A DNA stretch of 64,000 nucleotides, taken from Gordonibacter massiliensis (ex Traore et al. 2017) (GTDB taxonomy: Bacteria > Actinomycetota > Coriobacteriia > Coriobacteriales > Eggerthellaceae). The stretch is from NCBI GenBank assembly GCA_900170005.1, contig LT827128.1:3716168-3780167 (forward strand). The letters run 5' to 3'. A model generated the notes under the pieces. The model was not told the origin of the DNA. It worked only from the letters and a program-made list of their open reading frames with translations, and ran no database searches. A program made the translations under genes and the position numbers. Positions 16,133-24,336 of the stretch are shown piece after piece. Within the stretch, counting starts at the first letter, position 1; each line of letters opens with the position of its first letter.

Positions 16133-17932
16133 TCAGGAGCGACTGCGTGCGTATGGAGCCGCTGCCGGTTCCATGTCGCGGCGGACGAGGGTTTGCAGCA
16201 GGCTCGCGAACTCGGCGCGATCCTCGTCGCGGGCGTCGTCCACCAGCTCGAGCGCCGCTTGCAGCGTTGCCGTGCCCGCATGGGGCGACTGGCGCAGCAC
16301 CATGCCGCACTCGATGACGGCCGCCGCGAAGCGCCAGTCGGCACTCGGCGCGGCGACGAGGGACGAGGCGTCCACGGCGAGCGCCTGCTCCCGCGCCACG
16401 CTCTGACCGACGGGGCGGTAGCGCATGGAGCAGGTGAGCCATTCTTCTCCGACCGCATGCGCGGCGAAGCCTCTCTGCGCGCCTCCGTCGGCGCCATCCT
16501 TGGCACTCGCGTCCGTCGCGCCTTCGCCCGTCGCCGAATCCCCCTGTTCCCCGTCCGCGTTTCCGGCACCGTACTTCAACTGCGGTTCGGCCACGTCGAA
16601 CGGGGAGTCGGCCGGCACCACCTCGTAGGCCACCGTGAACGCGCAGCCCGCGCCCACCTCGCCCGCGTCGGCCGCGTCGTCGCGGAAGGTCTCGTCCGCC
16701 AGCGTGCGGTTCTCGTAGCCGATGAGCCGGTAGCCCTTGACCTGCGCGGGGTTGAACTCCACTTGCAGCTTCACGTCGTCGGCCAGCGGCGTGAAGTTCG
16801 CCAGCAGGTTCCGGTCGAGCACGCGCCGGGCCTCGGCCTCGCAGTCGATGTAGTGGTAGGAGCCGTCGCCGTGGTCGGCGAGCGTCTCCATCTTGGAGTC
16901 CTGGTAGTTTCCCGTGCCGAACCCGAGCACCGACAGGTACACGCCGCGCCCGCGCCGCTCGTCCACGAAGTCGTGCAGGTCGCTTTCCGAGGACATTCCC
17001 ACGTTCAAGTCGCCGTCGGACGCCATGACGATGCGGTTCGCGCCGCCTTCGACGAACTGGCGCTCCGCCACGTCGTAGGCTGTGCGCAGGCCCGCCTCGC
17101 CGTTCGTGGATCCCTCGGCACGCAGGCTTTCGATGGCGCGCAGGATGCGCCGCTTGTCGGCGCCGCTCGCGCCTTCCAGCACCACGCGCTCCTCGCCGCT
17201 GTACGTGACGACGGACACGCGGTCGCGCTCGTCCAGGTTCTCCACGAGCGTGGCGAAGGCGCTCTGCAGAAGCGGCAGCTTGTCGGTATCGGCCATGGAT
17301 CCGGACACGTCGATGAGGAACACGAGGTTCGAGCCCGCTTTCGGCGCGCGCTCGGCGGGGGTCGTGGCAAACCCCATGACCAGCAGCTTCGTGTCGGGGT
17401 TCCACGGGCAGTCCGCCATCTCGGCCGTCACGCCGAACAGCTCGTCGCCTTCGGGCGGCGCGTGGTCGTAATCGAAGTAGTTGAGCATCTCCTCGATGCG
17501 CACGGCACCGGAGGGGACGTCGTCGGGGCGCGCTCCCTCGCGCACCATGCGGCGCAGGTTGGCGTAGGAGGCCGTGTCCACGTCGGCGGAGAACGTGGAG
17601 AGCGGACGCGCGGCCGTGGAAACGAACCCGGTCTCGTCGACGGCCGCGTAACCTTCGCCGGAGTAGGGGTCGGCGTAAGGGAGAGGGCCGTAGGGCGGGT
17701 AGGAGGCCGACGCGTCGACCGAGGAGGCGCCTGCCATCGCGTCGCCAACGGCCATGATCTGGCTTTCCGCGTTGGACGAGCTGAGGTTGGAAGAGCTCGC
17801 GCCGTGCTGGATCGCCGCGAAACCCAGCGCGACGACGATAGCGAACACGACGACGGCCGCGACGGCGAACGCGGCGCGCGGCCGCTTCCGGTGCTCTGCG
17901 GGGGAGCGGTACTCGTTCAACGGTAGGGACAT
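16133..17932 (-). CDS. Membrane-anchored VWA-domain protein (YfbK/Ca-activated channel homologue type)
   Basis: A protein of 599 residues. A membrane segment lies at about residues 21-42 (AAFAVAAVVVFAIVVALGFA), then a YfbK-type N-terminal domain (PLSTFSADVDTASYANLRRM), then a von Willebrand A domain with an intact MIDAS (DVSGSM; later MASDGDLNVG), then a C-terminal domain with acidic Gly/Ala-rich linker (DGEQGDSATGEGATDASAKD). The role is probably metal-dependent binding outside the membrane. ATG 17932 follows AAGGAGG at seven bases; a second long frame that begins at 18098 has no such site. The MFS gene lies 258 bases upstream. Confidence 0.85.
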   Translation of the reverse strand: MSLPLNEYRSPAEHRKRPRAAFAVAAVVVFAIVVALGFAAIQHGASSSNLSSSNAESQIMAVGDAMAGASSVDASASYPPYGPLPYADPYSGEGYAAVDETGFVSTAARPLSTFSADVDTASYANLRRMVREGARPDDVPSGAVRIEEMLNYFDYDHAPPEGDELFGVTAEMADCPWNPDTKLLVMGFATTPAERAPKAGSNLVFLIDVSGSMADTDKLPLLQSAFATLVENLDERDRVSVVTYSGEERVVLEGASGADKRRILRAIESLRAEGSTNGEAGLRTAYDVAERQFVEGGANRIVMASDGDLNVGMSSESDLHDFVDERRGRGVYLSVLGFGTGNYQDSKMETLADHGDGSYHYIDCEAEARRVLDRNLLANFTPLADDVKLQVEFNPAQVKGYRLIGYENRTLADETFRDDAADAGEVGAGCAFTVAYEVVPADSPFDVAEPQLKYGAGNADGEQGDSATGEGATDASAKDGADGGAQRGFAAHAVGEEWLTCSMRYRPVGQSVAREQALAVDASSLVAAPSADWRFAAAVIECGMVLRQSPHAGTATLQAALELVDDARDEDRAEFASLLQTLVRRDMEPAAAPYARSRS

Positions 17933-18189
17933 GGAGGGCCTCCTTCTCGATCGCTTCCTCTTCGAACACGATCGAGCGGCCCGTTTTGTCGGGGGAATGT
18001 TCGAAGCTGCGCGAGTCGATGCTTTGCGGCGGCGCGAAGACCGTGCCCGCTTGCGGAGATCCTTCGATCGCCGTCTTCGGCTTGGCGCTCCGCAGCATCC
18101 CCAGCGCTCGCTCGCTTTGCGCATGTGGTCGGCGGGTTTCCGAGCCGTCGAGTGCTCAGGATGCGAACGCGACGGGTGCCGGAAGACGC

Positions 18190-19455
18190 TTAGCGGCTAG
18201 CTCCGCGCTTCTTCTCCGCATGCGCCCAGGCGGCGTAGACGGCCACGCCCACGGCAAGGATGGGAAGCCCCGCCAGGAACATGGCGGTGAACCCGAACGC
18301 CCCCGACACCACGCCGCCGATGATGGGCCCCAGCGCGTAGCCCACGTCGGTGCCCAGCAGGTACGTGGACATGGCCACGCCGCTGCGCTCGGGTGGCTCC
18401 AGCTGGCCGCAGCGCGCTTGGATCGACGGCGTGACCGTTCCGCTGCCGAGCGCCTTGCACGCCGCGGCGGCCAGGAACAGCCACAGCTGCTGCGAGAAGG
18501 CGATGAGCACGACGGCCGCTGCCTCGAACACGGCCGAGGGATAGAACACGGCCGAGAGCCCGCGCCGGTCGGCCCGGCGTCCGGCGAACGGACGCGAGAC
18601 GAGCAGCGTGAGCGAGTTGACCACGAAGAACGCCGAGATGCCCACCACGCCGCGCTCGTCGCCCACGAGCACGATATAAGTGGCGATGATCGACCAGATG
18701 GTGAGGTAGCAGCACGCGGCCAAGGCGAGCGGCAGCGACTTGACGCTGACGAAAGCTGCTATCCCGCGCGGCTTGGCCTCGGCCGGGGTGCGCCAGGGCG
18801 TTTCGGAGGCGGGGGAGCGTGCGGGGTCGGACGGCGCGCCGTTGTCGGGACGGGCCGCAGCCGCGTTGCCCCGCACCCGCACGAACAGCCCGAGCGCGAA
18901 CGAGGCCGCCGCCACGCCGGCGCCGGCCAGGAACATGGCGGCGAAGCCGAAGCGGTCGCTCACCAGCACGCCGAACGCCGGGCCGAGCGCGTTCGCGAAC
19001 ACGTAGGACGTGCCGAACCAGCCCATGCCCTCGCTGCGCCGCTCCTGGGGGATGGCGTCGAGGGCGAGCGCCGAGATGGCCGTACCGAACAAGGCGTAGA
19101 AGAACCCGTGGACGGCGCGCAGCGCCACGAGCGCCGCGAGGGTCGTGGCGAACGCGTAGCCCACCTGCGTGGCGCAGGCCACCGCGATGGACACCATGAC
19201 GATGCGCTTGCGGCCCAGACGGTCGGACAAAAACCCGCTCGCCGGGCGCGCGACCAGAGCGACGAAGGCGAACACGCTGGCCACGACGCCCGCCCACGCG
19301 AGCGTGGCGCCCTGGGCGAGCGCGTACTTCGCGATGACGGGCGTGATCATGTTGTACGTGAACAGGTCGAAGGTTTGGATGCCGGTGAGCAGCACGAACT
19401 CGCGCGTCCACAGGCGCCGTTCCGCCCCGCTCGTATTCGCGCCGCCGTCGCGCAA
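18190..19455 (-). CDS. MFS transporter
   Basis: A protein of about 421 residues with twelve predicted membrane segments and the MFS motif GFLSDRLGRKR between helices 2 and 3. A central loop (residues about 195-225) is rich in Pro and Arg. It is probably a drug or metabolite exporter of the YfcJ/AraJ type, but no substrate can be named. The start is uncertain: TTG at 19455 directly follows the stop of the anti-sigma-like gene by five bases, with only a weak GGGG upstream. It may be co-transcribed with that sigma/anti-sigma pair. Confidence 0.8.
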   Translation of the reverse strand: MRDGGANTSGAERRLWTREFVLLTGIQTFDLFTYNMITPVIAKYALAQGATLAWAGVVASVFAFVALVARPASGFLSDRLGRKRIVMVSIAVACATQVGYAFATTLAALVALRAVHGFFYALFGTAISALALDAIPQERRSEGMGWFGTSYVFANALGPAFGVLVSDRFGFAAMFLAGAGVAAASFALGLFVRVRGNAAAARPDNGAPSDPARSPASETPWRTPAEAKPRGIAAFVSVKSLPLALAACCYLTIWSIIATYIVLVGDERGVVGISAFFVVNSLTLLVSRPFAGRRADRRGLSAVFYPSAVFEAAAVVLIAFSQQLWLFLAAAACKALGSGTVTPSIQARCGQLEPPERSGVAMSTYLLGTDVGYALGPIIGGVVSGAFGFTAMFLAGLPILAVGVAVYAAWAHAEKKRGASR

Positions 19456-19460
19456 GGAGC

Positions 19461-20348
19461 CTACCCCGCTTCGTCCGCCCAGTAGTACCGATCGTCGCCA
19501 TCATAGCGCACCGCAAAGGGATGCGCCACGTCTTCCGAGGCGAACACCGTGCAGGATGTCGCGTCGCCGATCGCGCCGCCGAAAGCGGGCGCGCGTTCGA
19601 GCTCGGCCCCCACCAGGGAGGGATCGGCCGCCAGCGGACGGCCGGCGTCATCGAGGACGATGCGCAGGGTCTGCCCGGAAGCGAGCCGGACAAGCGGGTA
19701 GCGTGCGTCCGCGTCCGCGCTTCCGCCGGAAGAGGAGGATGCGTTGGCGGAACCGACGTTCTGGTCCGTTTGAGGCGTCTCGTCGCTGGTCGGAGCGTCT
19801 TTCGACGGCTCTGCGGACGAGCCGGCGGAGGCGCTGTCGCCGACAGATTGCACGGCGCCTTCGAGAGGGCTCGACGCGTTGCGGCCGCTGAGGCTGCTCG
19901 CGTAAAGCCCAAACGCGCCCACGCCGACCACCAGCACGAGGCAAGCCGCTGCGGCGACCGCTTGCAGGACGAAACGCGACGTCCTCGCTGTTTTGCGTTG
20001 TTGCGTGGGGCAGGCGGTGACGATGGGTTTCAACGGGAGGCCGCCCGTTTCGCGGGCCGTCGGGAGCGCGTGCTCGCCGCGCGCTGCGAGCACGGCGGCA
20101 AGCATGCGGGCTTCGGCCTCCTCGCTTGGACCCATGCGGTCGAACGCGGAGGCGACGGCGTCGTCGAGCGCCGCGTCGTGCGGGCGGGCGGCGGCGCGAG
20201 CGGAGGGCGTCTCGGCGCGCCGCGTCGCATCATGCAAGTCGCTCTCGATGCGGGCCGCCGCTTCGGCTCGCTTTGTGCCTGCGCCCTTGCGTCGGCTTCG
20301 GCCGAGCGGGCCTTCGCCTTCGGGTCGATGGATACGCTCATCGTCCAC
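19461..20348 (-). CDS. Membrane anti-sigma-like protein, Ser-rich extracytoplasmic part
   Basis: A protein of about 295 residues. A long cytoplasmic N-terminal part (about 125 residues, charged, with a helical core DAALDDAVASAFDRMGPSEE) precedes one membrane segment (VLQAVAAAACLVLVVGVGAF), a low-complexity Ser/Asp linker and a small outer domain ending YYWADEAG. The gene overlaps the sigma gene by 11 bases. GTG 20348 is preferred because GGAGGTGA lies five bases upstream; another GTG at 20357 directly abuts that site. It probably holds the adjacent sigma factor at the membrane. Confidence 0.65.
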   Translation of the reverse strand: MDDERIHRPEGEGPLGRSRRKGAGTKRAEAAARIESDLHDATRRAETPSARAAARPHDAALDDAVASAFDRMGPSEEAEARMLAAVLAARGEHALPTARETGGLPLKPIVTACPTQQRKTARTSRFVLQAVAAAACLVLVVGVGAFGLYASSLSGRNASSPLEGAVQSVGDSASAGSSAEPSKDAPTSDETPQTDQNVGSANASSSSGGSADADARYPLVRLASGQTLRIVLDDAGRPLAADPSLVGAELERAPAFGGAIGDATSCTVFASEDVAHPFAVRYDGDDRYYWADEAG

Positions 20349-20928
20349 GTTCCTCACCTCCCAACATGTCTCTCAGCAGCGTGCGGGCCTCGCTCAGGTG
20401 GCTGCGCACCGTGGAGGCGGGCGTGCCGGTGAGCGCGGCGATGTCGGCGGTGCGATACCCCTCGTAATAGTAGAGGTACACGCAGGTCTTGTATTTCGGC
20501 GGCAGGGCGAGCACCGCCTCGAGCGTCTCGTCGCCTTCGGGGCGCGCCCCCTCGTCGGGGAGGTCGTCCGGCAGCTCCGCCGTGCGTCGGCGAGAGGCGC
20601 TCTTCAGCACGTCGCGGCAATGGTTCTGCGCGCATACGATGAGCCATGCCTTCTCGTGCTCTTCGTCGTTGAATTTCCGCGGTCGATCGAGCAGCTTCAT
20701 GAACACGCTTTGCGTCGCATCCTCCGCGTCGGCCGCGCTTCCAAGGTGCGCGAAGCACAGGCGGTACACCGTCTTCACGTGGCGGTGGAACACCGCGGCT
20801 ATGTCGTCGTTCTTCGGCAGGTTTTCGCCCTTTCTGCCCCCAACACGATCGAGCGAAGGGAAATGTCGGGAAAACGAGGAATTTTTCTTAGAGAGCCCGC
20901 AAACCGCGTTCCCCGACTCGTTCGCCAT
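20338..20928 (-). CDS. ECF-type RNA polymerase sigma factor
   Basis: A protein of 196 residues. Region 2 is visible as GSAADAEDATQSVFMKLLDR with AWLIVCAQNHCRDVLKSASR, and region 4 as EGYRTADIAALTGTPASTVR. The N-terminal 35 residues are an unusual Ser/Lys-rich extension. ATG 20928 is chosen with GAGAAG seven bases upstream; the frame runs open beyond it into a tandem-repeat region. It is the first gene of a sigma/anti-sigma/MFS operon, and the repeats at 20978-21089 occupy the position of its promoter. Confidence 0.85.
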   Translation of the reverse strand: MANESGNAVCGLSKKNSSFSRHFPSLDRVGGRKGENLPKNDDIAAVFHRHVKTVYRLCFAHLGSAADAEDATQSVFMKLLDRPRKFNDEEHEKAWLIVCAQNHCRDVLKSASRRRTAELPDDLPDEGARPEGDETLEAVLALPPKYKTCVYLYYYEGYRTADIAALTGTPASTVRSHLSEARTLLRDMLGGEERGR

Positions 20929-20977
20929 CGTAACTTCTCGCTCGAAGCGGCGCAACCGTGCGAGAACCGGCGAAGAG

Positions 20978-21089
20978 CCGTCCGAACCTTGCAGAACGAC
21001 CGTCCAAACCTTGCGCGAACCTTGCGGATCCACCGTCTGAACCTTGCACGCCCGCCGTCCTTATCTTGCGCGTTCCTTGCACGGATCCA
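20978..21089. repeat. Tandem repeat array upstream of an ECF sigma gene
   Basis: Four consecutive units start CCGTCC or CCGTCT and contain the core AACCTTGC or a variant: 20978-20999 (22 bases), 21000-21032 (33), 21033-21054 (22) and 21055-21089 (35). The 33- and 35-base units carry a second TTGCG element and end GGATCCA, so the array is two copies of a 55-57 base higher-order unit. It lies 50-160 bases upstream of the sigma factor start and could be a regulator-binding array. Unit length and lack of spacers exclude a CRISPR. Confidence 0.75.
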
Positions 21090-21194
21090 GCCTAAACCTC
21101 CCGCGAATCTAACACGAAGTATTGCCTGTTCAAATATGGAAAATTGATTTCTTCTCGCCGAGGAAAAACGCTCTTGCGCGTGTTAGAATGCCTC

Positions 21195-21449
21195 GCGTCA
21201 GCGGTGTCCGTTTCCGGCGGGTGACGCCTTAGAGATAAGGAGGAACCCCATGGATAGTTTCAACCTGATCGCAGGAATTTGTTCCATCTTGTCATTTCTT
21301 CTGGCAGCCTACGACTGGTCGCAACGAAGACGGAAAGCGAGGGGCAAGGCGAAACATGCACCAAAAAGGCGGCAGAGCTGACACTCTAGCCGCCTAACCT
21401 AGTCCCGCGTCACCCGCCCAGAGCTCTAATCCTCGCGGGCACCGCTGAC
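21195..21449 (+). other. Long-range inverted repeats enclosing the small membrane-peptide gene
   Basis: GTCAGCGGTGTCC (21197-21209) pairs with GGGCACCGCTGAC (21437-21449), and GGCGGGTGACGC (21216-21227) pairs with GCGTCACCCGCC (21407-21418). The pairs are nested in the same order, so the 5' and 3' ends of a transcript covering 21250-21381 could fold onto each other. 5'-3' end pairing of this kind is known in mRNAs of type I toxins; a small mobile palindromic unit is the alternative. Confidence 0.7.
21250..21381 (+). CDS. 43-residue membrane peptide, candidate type I toxin
   Basis: The peptide opens MDSFNLIAGICSILSFLLAA, a single membrane helix of about 17 residues, and continues with YDWSQRRRKARGKAKHAPK and a short Arg/Gln/Ser tail: a strongly basic, probably cytoplasmic C-terminus. 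AAGGAGG lies six bases before the ATG, one of the best ribosome sites in the window. TAGAAT at 21184-21189 may be its -10. Small size, helix plus charged tail, enclosing inverted repeats and a convergent antisense promoter together resemble Fst/TxpA-type toxins. I recognise no named family. A small regulatory membrane peptide is the alternative. Confidence 0.65.
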   Translation: MDSFNLIAGICSILSFLLAAYDWSQRRRKARGKAKHAPKRRQS

Positions 21450-21450
21450 A
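21362..21450 (-). ncRNA. Predicted antisense RNA overlapping the 3' part of the small peptide mRNA
   Basis: The promoter at 21457-21484 would start a minus-strand RNA near 21450. On that strand the complement of 21367-21395 forms a stem (AGGCGGC...GCCGCCT with an inner AGAG/CTCT extension) followed at once by TTTTT, a textbook intrinsic terminator. The resulting RNA of about 85-90 bases would be fully complementary to the last codons and 3' end of the peptide mRNA and would include one arm of each long-range repeat. Prediction only. Confidence 0.5.
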
Positions 21451-21456
21451 CCCTGC

Positions 21457-21484
21457 ATTATACACACCGCAGCCGTCGACGCAA
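21457..21484 (-). promoter_or_regulatory. Minus-strand promoter for the antisense RNA
   Basis: On the minus strand TTGCGT (21484-21479) and a perfect TATAAT (21462-21457) are separated by 16 bases. It points towards the 3' end of the 43-residue peptide gene, and no protein gene lies in that direction before the sigma factor region. Confidence 0.55.
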
Positions 21485-21628
21485 GCACGATTTTTCAGAA
21501 TGTCGGACAGGTGGAAAAGCCATCGACATTCGTCCCGCTGGCTTGGGGAGAGCCCTCACGGCAAGGGCGTTGCGGTATGATGTCGAGCGAGATGAGCGAG
21601 GGCTCGGGGCCCGGAAAGGACACGACGC

Positions 21629-23758
21629 ATGGTTGACGCGGCGGCCGCCAAGGCGGCATTGCGGGAGCATTTCGGCTACGAGGAGTTCCGACCGGGGCAG
21701 CTCGGCGTGGTGGAGGCGATCCTCGGGGGGCGCGACGCGCTTGCCGTCATGCCCACGGGCGCCGGCAAGTCCGTGTGCTACCAGGTTCCCGGCATCGTGC
21801 TGCCGGGGCTTGCGCTCGTGGTGAGCCCGCTCGTGTCGCTCATGGGCGACCAGGTGCGCGCGCTTCTGGACGCGGGCGTGCGCGGGGCCTATCTCAACTC
21901 CACGCTCACGCCCGGCCAGCAGGCCACCGTGCTGCGCCGCGCGCTCGCAGGCGCCTACCAGATCATGTACGTGGCGCCCGAGCGCTTGGCCGACCCGCGC
22001 TTCCTGGAGTTCGCGCGCGAGGCGAGCATCCCGCTCGTCGCCGTTGACGAGGCGCACTGCGTGTCGCAGTGGGGTCAGGACTTCCGCCCGTCGTACCTGG
22101 CCGTGGGCGACTTCATCGCCCAGCTGCCACAGCGTCCCGTCGTGGCGGCGTTCACCGCCACGGCCACCGAGCGCGTGCGGCGCGACATCGTGCGCCTGCT
22201 CGATCTGCGCGGCCCCTACGAGGTGGTCACCGGCTTCGACCGCCCGAACCTCTACTTCGGCGTGGAGCGCATGGAGCCGAAGAGGAAGCTCGCCTGGATC
22301 GGGAGCTACGCGCTCGCGCACCCGTCGGACAGCGGTATCGTGTACTGCTCCACCCGCAAGGACACTGACAAGGTGCACGCCGCGCTCGTGTCCGCGGGCG
22401 TGCGCGCGGCGCGCTACCACGCGGGCATGTCCGCCGCCGACCGCGCCGAGAGCCAGCGCGCGTTCATCGCCGACGACGCGCCCGTCATGGTGGCCACGAA
22501 CGCGTTCGGCATGGGCATCGACAAGTCGAACGTGCGCTACGTGATCCACCACAACATGCCCGGCAGCATCGAGGCGTACTACCAGGAGGCCGGGCGCGCC
22601 GGCCGCGACGGCGAACCGTCCACGTGCATGCTGCTGTGGAGCGACGGCGACGTGTCCACCTGCCGCTTCTTCATCGAGCAGGAATCGGGCAACGAGGAGC
22701 TCACCCCCGAGGAAGCCGACGCCGTGCGCTCGTCGCGCCGCCGGCTTTTAGAGGCCATGGTGGGCTACTGCCACACCACCGGCTGCCTGCGCCGCTACAT
22801 CCTGAACTACTTCGGGGAAAGCGAGGGGAATCCGTCCGGCGATCTTCGTAGGGGCGGGCTGCTGCCCGCCCGGCGCGATGATTCGCGAGGAGAAACGGAC
22901 GGTGCGGCGAGCGCATCGTTGAGCCGCGACTCGTCTGTGCGCTCGCCGAACGACGACCGGTGCTCGGGAGCGCCCGCGCCGGGCGGGCAGCAGCCCGCCC
23001 CTACGGGGGCCGACGCCGCCGAAACCGTTCGCGAGGCGCACGTCGCGTTCGGCGACGACGCGGCTTCCGCCGCGCTCGACGCTCCCGCCGCCGGCTGCAA
23101 CAACTGCTCGAACTGCGAGGGAGCGTTCGATGCCGTGGACGTCACCGACACGGCGCGCGCCGTCATGCGCTGCGTGCAGGAGTTGCGCGGACGCTTTGGC
23201 AAGGGGCTCGTGGTGGACGTGCTGCGCGGTTCGAAGAGCGCGAAGGTGCTGGACATGCACTTGGACGAGGCCGCCAGCTACGACACGGTGGACGCGTCGG
23301 CCGCGCAGGTCAAGGAGGTCATCGAGCTTTTGGCCGCCGGCGGCTACCTCGCCATCACCGAAGGCTCGTACCCCACCGTGGGGCTGGGCCCGCGCGCCCG
23401 CGAGGCGGCTGAGGACGGGTTCTCCCTCACCATGAAGAAGGTCGTGCGCAAGGCCGACCGCACGCGCGCGGCGGGAGGAGTCGGGCGCGTGTTCGGCGGT
23501 TCGGGCACGGGCGCGGCGGTCGCCGAGGCCGACCCGGAGCTGTTCGAGCGCCTGCGCACGCTGCGCAAGCGCCTGGCCGACGAGGCCGAGGTGCCGCCCT
23601 ACATCGTGTTCTCCGACGCCACCCTGCGCGACATGTGCGCGAAGCGCCCCACTACCGAGGACGAGTTCCTGGACGTCTCCGGCGTGGGCGCCACGAAGCT
23701 CGCCCGCTACGGCGAGGCGTTCCTGGCCGAGCTCGCCGCTTACGGCAGCGAAGGGTAG
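21629..23758 (+). CDS. recQ: ATP-dependent DNA helicase RecQ with a repeat-derived insert
   Basis: A protein of 709 residues, about 100 longer than usual. Walker A TGAGKS lies at residues 43-48, DEAHCVSQWG at 140-149, then the RecA2 motifs (IVYCSTRKDTDKV, QEAGRAGRDG), the zinc domain, a winged-helix region and a C-terminal HRDC domain (DATLRDMCAKRPTTEDEFLD). It unwinds recombination and repair intermediates. In the zinc domain the first Cys (386, in CHTTGCLRRYILNYFGE) and the last three (490, 493, 496 in CNNCSNC) are about 100 residues apart instead of about 16. Residues 407-459 are encoded by a palindromic repeat inserted in frame. ATG 21629 follows a GGAAAGGA site. Confidence 0.95.
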   Translation: MVDAAAAKAALREHFGYEEFRPGQLGVVEAILGGRDALAVMPTGAGKSVCYQVPGIVLPGLALVVSPLVSLMGDQVRALLDAGVRGAYLNSTLTPGQQATVLRRALAGAYQIMYVAPERLADPRFLEFAREASIPLVAVDEAHCVSQWGQDFRPSYLAVGDFIAQLPQRPVVAAFTATATERVRRDIVRLLDLRGPYEVVTGFDRPNLYFGVERMEPKRKLAWIGSYALAHPSDSGIVYCSTRKDTDKVHAALVSAGVRAARYHAGMSAADRAESQRAFIADDAPVMVATNAFGMGIDKSNVRYVIHHNMPGSIEAYYQEAGRAGRDGEPSTCMLLWSDGDVSTCRFFIEQESGNEELTPEEADAVRSSRRRLLEAMVGYCHTTGCLRRYILNYFGESEGNPSGDLRRGGLLPARRDDSRGETDGAASASLSRDSSVRSPNDDRCSGAPAPGGQQPAPTGADAAETVREAHVAFGDDAASAALDAPAAGCNNCSNCEGAFDAVDVTDTARAVMRCVQELRGRFGKGLVVDVLRGSKSAKVLDMHLDEAASYDTVDASAAQVKEVIELLAAGGYLAITEGSYPTVGLGPRAREAAEDGFSLTMKKVVRKADRTRAAGGVGRVFGGSGTGAAVAEADPELFERLRTLRKRLADEAEVPPYIVFSDATLRDMCAKRPTTEDEFLDVSGVGATKLARYGEAFLAELAAYGSEG
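22847..23005. repeat. 159-bp palindromic repeat inside recQ
   Basis: Two perfect 30-base inverted arms (22847-22876 and 22976-23005) each begin at the outer end with CGTAGGGGCGGGCTGCTGCC. A second, inner palindrome (GGCGAGCGCA ... TGCGCTCGCC) lies between them. The whole unit is 159 bases, exactly 53 codons, and contains no stop in the recQ frame. The same outer motif and a similar inner motif occur together at 28201-28287 outside any gene. Confidence 0.9.
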
Positions 23759-23832
23759 CCGCGAAGAATTTCCAAACGAATATGAAACGCCTCGACGTTC
23801 CGCGCCGTTAACCGGGTAGAGAGGAAGGGAGC

Positions 23833-24336
23833 ATGGACAACGATGCGGCAGAGCGGCGATGCGCCGCCGTGGACGAGGCGATGAACGCATGGGGCGATGC
23901 GGTGTACCGCCTCGCCTACGCGCGCCTGCGCAACCGCGCCGACGCCGAAGACGTCATGCAGACGGTGTTCCTGCGGCTTCTGCGCCGCGACGAGCCGTTC
24001 GACGATGCGGGCCATGAGAAGGCATGGCTCTTGCGCGTTGCCGTGAACTGCTGCAACGACCTGCATCGCAGCGCATGGAACCGCCATCGCGCCGCAGGCG
24101 AGGGCGTGCCGGAGCCGATCGCGGACGACGACGGCGCCCTTCGGGACATTTGGGAGGCGGTCGGGTCGCTTCCGGAGCCGCAGCGCGATGCCGTCCATCT
24201 GCGTTGCGGGGAGGGCTACGAAGTGGACGAGATCGCGGAGATCCTCGGCGTCAAGCCGGCGACGGTGCGCGTGCGCCTGCATCGAGCCCGTAAGGCGCTG
24301 CGTACGATGTTGGGAGGTACCCATGGACATCGATGA
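23833..24336 (+). CDS. ECF-type RNA polymerase sigma factor
   Basis: A protein of 167 residues: region 2 as NRADAEDVMQTVFLRLLRRD and AWLLRVAVNCCNDLHRSAWN, region 4 as EGYEVDEIAEILGVKPATVR. It resembles the sigma factor at 7107-7610 in size and motifs, although the latter lies in the low-GC block. The ATG follows GGAAGGGAG. It overlaps the next gene by 14 bases. It is probably autoregulated with its anti-sigma partner; no clear ECF promoter was assigned in the short gap after recQ. Confidence 0.9.
   Translation: MDNDAAERRCAAVDEAMNAWGDAVYRLAYARLRNRADAEDVMQTVFLRLLRRDEPFDDAGHEKAWLLRVAVNCCNDLHRSAWNRHRAAGEGVPEPIADDDGALRDIWEAVGSLPEPQRDAVHLRCGEGYEVDEIAEILGVKPATVRVRLHRARKALRTMLGGTHGHR

Noticed and set aside
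16128-18098. A second long minus-strand frame overlapping the VWA gene and starting at 18098
   Set aside because: Its first 60 residues look plausible, but it runs into an Arg-rich alternative frame of the VWA gene and its ATG has no ribosome site. The VWA frame starting at 17932 has AAGGAGG and full domain similarity.
20978-21089. CRISPR array
   Set aside because: Units are contiguous, of unequal length and have no unique spacers; no cas gene is nearby.
22847-23005. Assembly or sequencing error in recQ
   Set aside because: The insert is an exact multiple of three with perfect arms that also occur at other places in the window, so a real insertion is more likely.
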